Of a stretch of DNA of 46,013 bases, positions 16,299 through 23,149 are shown one piece after another; within the stretch, counting starts at the first letter, position 1, and the number at the start of each line of letters is the position of its first letter. The notes under the pieces were generated by a model. It made no database searches, was not told where the DNA came from, and worked only from the letters and a program-made list of their open reading frames with translations. The position numbers and the translations under genes were made by a program. The stretch is taken from contig NZ_SKBU01000028.1 in the NCBI RefSeq assembly GCF_004337705.1, forward strand, positions 1-46,013, read 5' to 3'. This DNA is from Rubrobacter taiwanensis. Its GTDB lineage: Bacteria; Actinomycetota; Rubrobacteria; Rubrobacterales; Rubrobacteraceae.

Positions 16299-17873
16299 AT
16301 GAAACCGGCGCATCAAGGCTCGACCAGACCCCTGCTCACGCTGGTGATCCCGACCCGCAACGAGGCCGGGAACGTCCCCGAGCTCGCCGAACGGCTCTCC
16401 GGGGCGCTCTCCGGACTGGACTACCGCATAGTCTTCATCGACGACTCCTCGGACGAGACCCCGGAGGTCATCGAGGAGCTACGAAGGAGAGATCCGCGCA
16501 TCCGCCTGATCCACCGGGACGAGGCCGAACAGCGCGGCGGCCTCTCGACGGCCGTGATCGCGGGCATGGAACTGGCCGAGAGCGAGTACACCTGCGTGAT
16601 GGACGCCGACCTCCAGCACCCGCCGGAGAAGGTCGGGGAGATGCTGAAGGTGGCCCAGAGCTCGGGCGCAGACGTCGTGGTGGCGAGCCGCTACGCCAGA
16701 GGCGGCGGGTACGCGGGGCTCGCGAGCCCCGCGCGCCGGATCATATCCCGGGGCAGCAGACTGCTGGCGAAGCTCGTCTTCAGCGAAGCGCGCAAGACCA
16801 CCGACCCCCTGACGGGCTTCTTTCTGGTGCGGACGCGCGCCATCTCCGGCCTCCAGTTCCGCCCCACGGGCTTTAAGGTGCTGCTGGAGATCCTGGTCTG
16901 TGCCCCAGACCTGAAGGTGCGCGAGATACCGTTTAGGTTTCAGCCCCGCCGCTCGGGAACCTCCAAGGCCACCCTGCGGCAGGGCCTGGAGTACCTCTCC
17001 CACATCCTGAGCCTCTTCTGGTACGTTCCGTCGGCGGGTAGGTTCTGGAAGTTCGCCATGGTAGGCTCCTCCGGCGTGGTGGTGAACATGGCGGTCCTGA
17101 TCTCGCTCGTGGAGCTGGCGGGCGCGGATAAGACGGTCGCCTGGATGCTGGCCGTGGGCGCGAGCATCATGAGCAACTTCCTACTCAACAATGCCTTCAC
17201 CTGGCGCGATGTGCGCAACGCCAGCAGGATTCACTTCCTCATGCGCGGCGCCCTCTCATACCCGGTCGCAATCCTGGCTCTGGGCGCTAACTTCGCCGTC
17301 TACTACCCGCTGAAGGACGCCGGACACCTCTTCCCGACGACCATGGCTGACTACGCCTACATCCCGGCGGCCCTGCTCGGCATCCTGGCCGCAACAGCCG
17401 TCAACTTCACCCTTAACTCCCAGCTCGTCTTCCGGCAATCCAAACCCGGAACCATCCCCCCAGATACCCCGCCCGCCGAGATAGCCCGGAAGATCCAAAA
17501 CGAACTGAAAGCCGACCGGGTGAACGTCATCGGCGTGCCGGACATGAACGTGCTGGCCAGATCCGGCGTACCCCACCGCACGGACTCCGATCTGGATCGC
17601 AGCGTGATAGAACTCGTGATCAAAACCCGGCAGCCCTCGCTCGTGGTCACCGGTCCACGCCGCCTTCCACAGGCCCGCACCAACGCCCGCTGGGCCAACT
17701 CACTGGCCGTTCCTATCGTATCGGAAGAAGAGGTTGTCGGAGTGATATACGCAACCCGGACCTCTTCGGAGCCGTTTACCGAAGAGGATCTCCACTGGCT
17801 CACGGCCCGTACTGCCGCCGCCGGCCCCGTCTTCGAACCCCGGAAGATCGCCCCGGAGGTCAGGCGGGGTTAA
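16299..17873 (+). CDS. GT2 glycosyltransferase - GtrA membrane domain - GAF domain fusion
   Basis: The 524-residue protein has three parts. Residues about 10-235 are a family 2, dolichol-phosphate-mannose-synthase-like glycosyltransferase with LVIPTRNEAGNVPEL, FIDDSSDETPEV and the metal motif MDADLQHPPE. Residues about 245-375 are a GtrA-type four-helix membrane domain beginning RFWKFAMVGSSG. Residues about 390-515 look like a GAF sensor domain, ending SLAVPIVSEEEVVGVIYATR then FTEEDLHWLTARTAAAG. The GT2-GtrA pair is common and makes or flips polyprenyl-phosphate sugars for cell-envelope glycans. The C-terminal GAF is unusual and may let a small ligand or redox signal control the enzyme. It stands divergent from acyP with no operon partner. 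Confidence 0.88.
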   Translation: MKPAHQGSTRPLLTLVIPTRNEAGNVPELAERLSGALSGLDYRIVFIDDSSDETPEVIEELRRRDPRIRLIHRDEAEQRGGLSTAVIAGMELAESEYTCVMDADLQHPPEKVGEMLKVAQSSGADVVVASRYARGGGYAGLASPARRIISRGSRLLAKLVFSEARKTTDPLTGFFLVRTRAISGLQFRPTGFKVLLEILVCAPDLKVREIPFRFQPRRSGTSKATLRQGLEYLSHILSLFWYVPSAGRFWKFAMVGSSGVVVNMAVLISLVELAGADKTVAWMLAVGASIMSNFLLNNAFTWRDVRNASRIHFLMRGALSYPVAILALGANFAVYYPLKDAGHLFPTTMADYAYIPAALLGILAATAVNFTLNSQLVFRQSKPGTIPPDTPPAEIARKIQNELKADRVNVIGVPDMNVLARSGVPHRTDSDLDRSVIELVIKTRQPSLVVTGPRRLPQARTNARWANSLAVPIVSEEEVVGVIYATRTSSEPFTEEDLHWLTARTAAAGPVFEPRKIAPEVRRG

Positions 17874-17886
17874 CCTCCGGGGCGAT
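17847..17886 (+). terminator. Strong stem-loop spanning the GT2 stop codon
   Basis: ATCGCCCCGGAGGT at 17847-17860 pairs perfectly over 14 bases with ACCTCCGGGGCGAT at 17873-17886, loop of 12. The stop codon lies in the loop. A second hairpin (CATCCTC/GAGGATG, about 17894-17917) follows. There is no T-run, so it is termination-like or mRNA-stabilising rather than a canonical terminator. Confidence 0.55.
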
Positions 17887-18235
17887 ATAAACCCATCCTC
17901 CCCCACGGAGGAGGATGCGAAACCAGCCCCACACGCCCCTCCCAACCGTGTGAGACCTTCCGGCAGCTCCGCGGCCTTAACCCGCAGTTGAGAGATCGAG
18001 CCCCGACCGCAGGATCCGCCGGATGATCAGAAAATTATCACTGAAGAACGAAATCCGCAACCCGTAACCCCCGGTCCTTAAAGCCTGAACTATCTCCCGC
18101 AATACCCGTTGCACACAATATATAGAGTATCAACATTGCACAAACTCAATATATATAACTACGAGTCGCCTCAAAATTTGTCACGAAAATTTTTTAAGGC
18201 AAAGGTATAGGTTTATATAAGTTTAAGGTTAAGAA
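17887..18235. other. AT-rich gene-free gap between two convergent genes
   Basis: After the hairpins the base composition changes sharply: about 18100-18235 is mostly A and T, in contrast to the GC-rich genome. It has short alternating TATATA runs and an inverted repeat AAAATTT (18173-18179) / AAATTTT (18187-18193) flanked by A/T. I see no coding frame and no convincing -35/-10 pair. It lies between the 3-prime ends of the GT2 gene and queT. Confidence 0.5.
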
Positions 18236-18769
18236 TCATTGCGTCGGGAGAGAGCGTACGCGGAGCAGGATTCTCAGCAGGGGGTATCCCAGGCCGTAGC
18301 AGGCGATGAGTTGGCCGAGTCCGATGAGGGCGGCGGTGGCGGGCAGGGTAGAGAGTGGGAGGTTTTGCACGGCGGTGATAATGACGGCGACGCCGAGGGC
18401 GTTTATCACCACGGGGGGCAGGGGGGCGAGGTAGGGGCGGGGCATATGGCGGGTTACGAGTGCGGCGAGCAGGGTCAGGCTGGACCCGAAGACTACGTCC
18501 ACCAGTCCGAAGGGGCTGGTGAGGTTGGCGGCGGCGGCTCCGATCCAGAGCCCGATTATCGAGGGGGGGTAGAGGTAGGGAAGCGTTGTGAGGGCTTCCG
18601 AGACGCGGACCTGCACCGGGCCGTAGGAGATCGGGGCCAGGACCACGGTCACGGCCCAGTAGGCGCCGGCGATCAGGGCCGCGGCGGCTAGGTGGGCCGG
18701 GCGGCGGGGCAGGATCGGGATACGCCGCTGGCGTCGGACGTACTCTTCCTCCGGGAGGTTCTCCCTCAT
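18236..18769 (-). CDS. queT: QueT-family transporter (queuosine-precursor ECF S component-like)
   Basis: The 177-residue integral membrane protein has five to six hydrophobic helices. It carries the QueT motif PISYGPVQVRVSEALTTLPYLYP (in two parts, about residues 46-68), followed by SPFGLVDVVFGSSLTLLAAL. QueT proteins are the substrate-binding S components of ECF transporters thought to bring in queuosine precursors such as preQ0 or preQ1. No ECF A/T genes are adjacent, so it would share a module encoded elsewhere. A TATAAT box lies only eight bases from the ATG, leaving no leader long enough for a preQ1 riboswitch. The specific substrate is inferred from family only. Confidence 0.82.
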   Translation of the reverse strand: MRENLPEEEYVRRQRRIPILPRRPAHLAAAALIAGAYWAVTVVLAPISYGPVQVRVSEALTTLPYLYPPSIIGLWIGAAAANLTSPFGLVDVVFGSSLTLLAALVTRHMPRPYLAPLPPVVINALGVAVIITAVQNLPLSTLPATAALIGLGQLIACYGLGYPLLRILLRVRSLPTQ

Positions 18770-18773
18770 GCGT

Positions 18774-18788
18774 CCGGATTATATCCGG
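18774..18788. promoter_or_regulatory. Inverted repeat with TATAAT box between divergent queT and FemAB-like genes
   Basis: CCGGAT-TAT-ATCCGG forms a palindrome in the 41-base gap. Read leftward it contains TATAAT (18783-18778), eight bases before the queT ATG, so the queT message is probably leaderless or nearly so. A matching -35 is not obvious. The palindrome may be an operator. Confidence 0.5.
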
Positions 18789-18810
18789 CTTCCGCTGCAA
18801 TCGCTCCGGA

Positions 18811-19878
18811 ATGGAGATAAACTACCCGACTGCCGAAGGCCGGAGAAGGGACGGAGAAACTATCTTGCAAGAGGCAAGGTCATCCGGAGAATGGAACGCC
18901 CGCGTGCGGGCGCTGGGAGGCAGCTTTCCCCAGTCTTGGGAATGGGGCGAGTTCCGGCGGCGGCTGGGCTGGCGCCCGCTGCGTCTCTACGACCCTGAGG
19001 CGGGTGCTGCGGCACAGGTTCTGCTCCGGGAGCTTCCGGCCGGGCTCGGATACTTCGGATACGTACCGTACGGGCCCGTCGCGGCCACGGCCGGGGGGGT
19101 GTGCAAGGCGGCGAGTCTGGTCGGGGAGGCGGCCCGGGAGCGGGGGGTGGTCCTGCTCAAGGTGGAGCCGAGGATCCCCGAGAGCGACATACCCGGACTC
19201 GAGGGTTTCTTCAGGAGTCCGGAGACCGTGCAGCCCCGGATAACGATGCTCGTGGACATTCTCGAGGATCCGGAAGAGCAGCTCCGGCGGCTGCCGAAGG
19301 ACACCCGCTACGGCATCCGGCGCTCGAAGCGGGAAGGCGTCGAGCTCGCGGTCTCCACCGGCCCCGGGGAGGAGCTGGAGGACTTCCTGCAGCTTCTGGA
19401 GCAGACATCCGACCGCCAGAGGTTCGCCATCCGTCCCCGGTCCTACTACCGGGACTTCATGCGGGATCTGCCGGCGTACCTGATCCTGGCCCGTCACGAG
19501 GGCCGGGCCGTAGCCGGGGCCATCATCGTGATCTTCGGCGAGGAGGCGTACTACCTGTTCGGAGCCTCCATCCCCGACCGGCAGAACCTCTACGCCCCCT
19601 ATCTGGTGCAGTGGGAGAACATGAACGTCGCCCGGCGGGCGGGAGCCGTCCGCTACGACATGTGGGGTGGCGTGCCGGGCGATCCCGAAGACCGGAGCCA
19701 TCCTCTGTGGGGAGTCTACCAGTTCAAGAAAAAGTTCGGAGGCAGAATCGAGAAGTTCGCCGGGGCCTATGACCGGGATCTCGCCCGGCTGCGGGGCCGG
19801 CTCGCCCGAACGGGCCTGAGGGGTTACGCCGCGCTCCGCCGGCTACGCGCTCGGAACGCACTCCCCCCCGCCGACTAG
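18811..19878 (+). CDS. FemAB/FemX-family peptidyltransferase (GNAT-fold, peptidoglycan or lipid II aminoacyltransferase-like)
   Basis: The 355-residue protein shows the FemAB features PQSWEWGEFRRRLGW near the N terminus, GYFGYVPYGPV, a central RLPKDTRYGIRRSKREGV block, and the second GNAT-like domain with AGAIIVIFGEEAYYLFGAS and VRYDMWGGVPGD followed by GVYQFKKKFGG. Members add amino acids from aminoacyl-tRNA to the lipid II stem peptide, or act on other acceptors. No coiled-coil arm of the staphylococcal type is evident. ATG 18811 is the first usable start in the 41-base divergent gap. Acceptor and amino acid cannot be told. Confidence 0.85.
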   Translation: MEINYPTAEGRRRDGETILQEARSSGEWNARVRALGGSFPQSWEWGEFRRRLGWRPLRLYDPEAGAAAQVLLRELPAGLGYFGYVPYGPVAATAGGVCKAASLVGEAARERGVVLLKVEPRIPESDIPGLEGFFRSPETVQPRITMLVDILEDPEEQLRRLPKDTRYGIRRSKREGVELAVSTGPGEELEDFLQLLEQTSDRQRFAIRPRSYYRDFMRDLPAYLILARHEGRAVAGAIIVIFGEEAYYLFGASIPDRQNLYAPYLVQWENMNVARRAGAVRYDMWGGVPGDPEDRSHPLWGVYQFKKKFGGRIEKFAGAYDRDLARLRGRLARTGLRGYAALRRLRARNALPPAD

Positions 19879-19915
19879 CACGCCGGCGGGAGCAGCCAGG
19901 TTTTATACTGTCGTC

Positions 19916-20737
19916 ATGAGGGCTATCTGCTTCATGTCGGACTTCGGTCTAGCGGGCGACTTCGTCGGGTCCTGCAAGGGTGTGATCGTGAGCATCTCGC
20001 CCCGCTCACCCATAGTGGACATCACGCACGACATCCCCGAGTTCAGCGTGATCCAGGGGGCGGAGGTTCTGCAGCATGCCACGCGCTACATGCCGGACGG
20101 CGCGGTATACCTGGCGGTCGTGGACCCGGGCGTGGGCACGCAGCGGCGGGCGGTGGCCATCGCCACGCGCGGCGGGGAGCACCTGGTCGGCCCGGACAAC
20201 GGGCTCCTCACGCCGGCGGCCGAGGCGCTGGGCGGCATAGAGCGCGCCGTGCACCTCACGAACCACAGGTACCACATAGAGCCGGTCTCCAACACCTTCC
20301 ACGGGCGGGACATCTTCGCGCCCGCCGCAGCGCATCTGGCCTCCGGAACCGGAATGGACGAGCTGGGCGAGGAGATAGAAACATCCACGCTCAAGAGGAT
20401 CGAGATTCCGGGCGCCCAGCGCACCGGCCGGGAACTGGTAGCGGAGATCATAGACATAGACCGCTACGGCAACGTTCGGCTCTCGGCTAGCATGAGCGAC
20501 CTGAAGCTGGACTACGGCTCTCCCCTGCTCCTCAAGGTCAAGGGCGAGAAGAGCATGAAGGTCACCTACGTGGAGACCTTCGGATCCGCCAAACCCGGAG
20601 ACCTGATACTCGTCCCCGACTCGCACTGGAAGCTGAGCCTGGCCATAAACAAGGGCAACGCGGCCAGGGCGCTCTTCCTCGGTCTGGGCGAGAGACTGCG
20701 GCTGGAGATTCCGGAGGAGGATTCGCCCTCCCGATGA
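19916..20737 (+). CDS. SAM hydroxide adenosyltransferase (DUF62/SAM_adeno_trans family)
   Basis: The 273-residue protein matches the family of fluorinase/chlorinase relatives, most of which hydrolyse S-adenosylmethionine to adenosine and methionine. N-terminal MSDFGLAGDFVGSCKG carries the key Asp. VVDPGVGTQRRAVA, VGPDNGLL and the SNTFHGRDIFAPAAAHLA block carry the Arg/His partners. The C-terminal beta-barrel includes IDIDRYGNVRLS. Start ATG 19916. It overlaps the next gene by four bases. Halogenase activity is unlikely in this general family, but sequence reading alone does not exclude it. Confidence 0.9.
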   Translation: MRAICFMSDFGLAGDFVGSCKGVIVSISPRSPIVDITHDIPEFSVIQGAEVLQHATRYMPDGAVYLAVVDPGVGTQRRAVAIATRGGEHLVGPDNGLLTPAAEALGGIERAVHLTNHRYHIEPVSNTFHGRDIFAPAAAHLASGTGMDELGEEIETSTLKRIEIPGAQRTGRELVAEIIDIDRYGNVRLSASMSDLKLDYGSPLLLKVKGEKSMKVTYVETFGSAKPGDLILVPDSHWKLSLAINKGNAARALFLGLGERLRLEIPEEDSPSR

Positions 20738-21489
20738 TACTCCCGGCCCCGGACCGCAGGCCAGAACCGCTCGACGACCTCTCCCCGCAGGAGCGGCGCA
20801 GGATCTTGCTGCGCGCGCTCCGGCGCCCCATGGCCGTGCTAGTGCTCGTCCTCGGAGGGGTCATCGCAGCGACGACGCTGGAGCTCTGGCCGGTCCCGCT
20901 CACCCTTATCACCTACGTCTTGCTGGTCTTTCTGGCAACGAGAGATCCGGTCTTCCAGCGCCGGGCGCTGGGACTTACGGACGAGGCCTCGCCCCCCGCG
21001 CGGAATGATATCTCCCCCGAACGCAGGGCCCGGTGGCTGCCACGGGGCAGGACGCGCGAGCGGGTGGACGCCGCCCTGGACGCCTACCGGAAGGCCGTGG
21101 CCGCCATCGAGGGGTCGAACGACGTCGCGAGAGCCGTGCTGGCGGACGCCGTACCACGCCTGCACACCGCAGCCGATCACCTGGTCGACGTGGCGATGCG
21201 GCGCGAGAAGCTCTCCGAGTCCATCCGGGAGGCAGAGCACGCACCGGGCCGCGAAGCGGAGTCCGCCGCCAGCATCGAACGCCTGAAGCGCGAGCTCGCC
21301 GCCGCCGACGCGCAGATAGAGGAGACGACCGCGGAACTCCTCCAGCTCCGCCTGAAGGTGGCCGAGATCTCCCTCTCGGACTCCGGGGCTGCCCGCATCG
21401 CGGCCGAGGACATCAGGAGCGGCCTGGAAAGGCTCAACGCCGAACTAGACGCCCTGCGCGAGACCAACGCCCCGCCGGAAGACCGGTGA
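20734..21489 (+). CDS. Membrane-anchored coiled-coil protein
   Basis: The 251-residue protein has two membrane helices near the N terminus (about 32-50 PMAVLVLVLGGVIAATTL and 54-70 PVPLTLITYVLLVFLA). A basic linker and then a long helical, heptad-rich cytoplasmic part (about 105-245) follow. I do not recognise a specific family; the layout is reminiscent of PspA- or 5-bromo-4-chloroindolyl-type membrane helpers, but this is weak. It is coupled by ATGA to the SAM hydrolase upstream and by GTGA to the CPBP protease downstream, so the three form one operon. Confidence 0.7.
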   Translation: MILPAPDRRPEPLDDLSPQERRRILLRALRRPMAVLVLVLGGVIAATTLELWPVPLTLITYVLLVFLATRDPVFQRRALGLTDEASPPARNDISPERRARWLPRGRTRERVDAALDAYRKAVAAIEGSNDVARAVLADAVPRLHTAADHLVDVAMRREKLSESIREAEHAPGREAESAASIERLKRELAAADAQIEETTAELLQLRLKVAEISLSDSGAARIAAEDIRSGLERLNAELDALRETNAPPEDR

Positions 21490-22370
21490 AGCTCCAGAGC
21501 CTGCAGTCGATCTCGGCGACCCGCAGCAGCGGCATTCTGCATCCACTGCTGCGCAGCTTCCTCTACCTGACGGCCTACACGCTGACCATGCTGGCGCTCT
21601 CGGCAGCGGCCCTGCTGCCGCTCTCCGAACACCCGGTAGCGGCGAACTCGGCCCTGTCGGGAGCCGCCCTCGCCGCGATCCTGATCCTCACCTACCTCTT
21701 CCGCCGCTTTCTGGACCAGCGCTCCCTCGCCAGCCTGGGGCTAAGCCGCGCAAGAGCCCTCCGGCGCACGGCCCGCGGCCTCCTAATCGGCGGAGCCCTG
21801 ATCTCGATCCCCATAGCCCCCCAGATAGCAGCCGGGAACATGGTGCTGGGAAAGAGCGCCCTCGACACCGCCACGCTGGTCTGGGGAACCGGGATCTTCG
21901 TCTGGCTCGCCTTCTCGGCGATGTCCGAGGAGGTGGTGAGCCGGGGCTACCTGCTGCAGAACCTCTCAGCAGGCTCCACCGTACCGCTCGGGATCCTGGG
22001 CTCCTCATCAATCTTCGCCCTCCTGCACCTCGCAAACCCGAACGTAAGCCTGATAGCGGTGGTTAACATCTTCCTGGCAGGAGCCTTCTTCTGTCTCTAC
22101 TACCTGCTGGAGGGAACGCTCTGGGGCCCCTTCGGAGCCCACCTGGCATGGAACTTCGCTCAAGGATACATCTGGGGGTTGCCGGTGAGCGGCATAACGG
22201 TCTTCGAACAGAACTCCATCCTGAACCTGGAACCGCAAGGCCCGACCTGGCTGACCGGCGGCGCATTCGGCCCGGAAGGCGGGTTCGCCGTCACCCTAAC
22301 GCTGCTGGCCGCCTCGGCACTGGCACTGCTCGCCCTGTACCGGCGAGCCCGCGCCTCAGCCGAAAGCTAG
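21486..22370 (+). CDS. CPBP-family intramembrane metalloprotease (CAAX/ABI-type)
   Basis: This 294-residue polytopic protein (about eight helices) has the CPBP signature: SAMSEEVVSRGYLLQ (EExxxR, about residues 146-160), the FALLHLANPN histidine motif and a later GAHLAWNFAQG (HxxxN) motif. These glutamic-type intramembrane proteases cleave prenylated proteins, process peptides or protect from bacteriocins. The partner here is unknown. GTG 21486 overlaps the upstream stop. The last four bases overlap the convergent DivIVA-like gene. Confidence 0.88.
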   Translation: MKLQSLQSISATRSSGILHPLLRSFLYLTAYTLTMLALSAAALLPLSEHPVAANSALSGAALAAILILTYLFRRFLDQRSLASLGLSRARALRRTARGLLIGGALISIPIAPQIAAGNMVLGKSALDTATLVWGTGIFVWLAFSAMSEEVVSRGYLLQNLSAGSTVPLGILGSSSIFALLHLANPNVSLIAVVNIFLAGAFFCLYYLLEGTLWGPFGAHLAWNFAQGYIWGLPVSGITVFEQNSILNLEPQGPTWLTGGAFGPEGGFAVTLTLLAASALALLALYRRARASAES

Positions 22371-22894
22371 GCCGAACTGGCCCGGCGCTGCCCCTCCTCC
22401 TCCCGAACGGGAGAGACGTGCGTCCGGCGCACAGACCCACCGCCCAGCTCCCGGCGCGACTCCTCGACCGAGAGGATCGAATCCTGAAACCAGCTCTCCA
22501 GCTGCTCCATCACCCGGTCCCTGTAGACCTCAGAACCGCCGGTAACCTCCTGAGCATACCGCTCGGCCCGATCCAGGATCTCCTGAGACCGCCGCTGAGC
22601 CCGGCGGTAAACCTCCGTCTCAGTCGCCATGATCTCCGCGCGCTCACGGGCGGCTTCCACTATCTTGCGGGCCTCCTCCTCCGCAGACGCTACCACCTCC
22701 CGGCACTCCCTGCGGATAGCCTCCGCCTCACGCAACTCCTCCGGCAACGAAGAACGAAGCTCGTCCAGCATCACGAGCAGATCCGAACGGTCCACGACCG
22801 CCAAATGACGCCTCATGGGCACCCGAGATGCTTCCTCGACAATGATCTCCAGCTCTTCCAGTACCCCGTTGATGTATCCCATGTCTTCTCTCAT
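22367..22894 (-). CDS. DivIVA-like coiled-coil protein (actinobacterial cell-division associated type)
   Basis: The 175-residue protein is mostly charged helix with predicted coiled coil (about 60-150). The N-terminal segment (MGYINGVLEELEIIVEEA, then VDRSDLLVMLDELRSSLP) recalls a conserved actinobacterial family near DivIVA/Wag31, exemplified by mycobacterial Rv2927c. It probably acts at the inner face of the membrane, but its role is not established. ATG 22894 is chosen; GTG 22912 and ATG 22882 are alternatives and no start has a convincing ribosome site. Confidence 0.7.
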   Translation of the reverse strand: MREDMGYINGVLEELEIIVEEASRVPMRRHLAVVDRSDLLVMLDELRSSLPEELREAEAIRRECREVVASAEEEARKIVEAARERAEIMATETEVYRRAQRRSQEILDRAERYAQEVTGGSEVYRDRVMEQLESWFQDSILSVEESRRELGGGSVRRTHVSPVREEEGQRRASSA

Positions 22895-22950
22895 GTTTTC
22901 CAACCCTAGCACGGTCCAAAAGGCTTTGCCAGCATTTCTGAAAGTATTTT

Positions 22951-22980
22951 TTGAAACTTACCCTTATTCTTAGGTATAAT
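22951..22980 (+). promoter_or_regulatory. Consensus-like promoter facing a gene-free region, bracketed by an inverted repeat
   Basis: TTGAAA (22951-22956), an 18-base spacer and TATAAT (22975-22980) give one of the best sigma-A-like promoters in the window. It points rightward into 170 bases without a gene, then antisense into the clpC-like 3-prime end. An 8-bp inverted repeat, ACCCTTAT (22960-22967) and ATAAGGGT (22992-22999), surrounds the -10, as an operator would. Confidence 0.6.
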
Positions 22981-22986
22981 TTAACT

Positions 22987-23090
22987 TTTGTATAAGGGTT
23001 GATTGAACCTCGAGTTCAGACGTCTGTTCTGCGCTGCTGCCGGGGTGCTTTATCACCCCTCGATAAGCCTTTATTTATGGGGAAATCCGC
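22987..23090 (+). ncRNA. Candidate small RNA downstream of the orphan promoter
   Basis: If the 22951-22980 promoter works, transcription starts near 22987. The product would contain a CAGACGTCTG palindrome and a GGGGTG-CTTTAT-CACCCC hairpin (about 23042-23059) followed after some bases by T-rich CCTTTATTTAT. That could be an imperfect terminator, giving an RNA of about 100 bases. No small ORF with a ribosome site is seen. This is a prediction only. Confidence 0.35.
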
Positions 23091-23149
23091 CTGAAGCCGG
23101 GGGGTTACGGGAGGAGGGCGCGGAGGGTTTCGGCGGGGTATGACTCCGG

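Noticed and set aside
19916-20737. True fluorinase or chlorinase
   Set aside because: The family is mostly SAM hydrolases and the neighbours (coiled coil, CPBP protease) do not suggest organohalogen synthesis.
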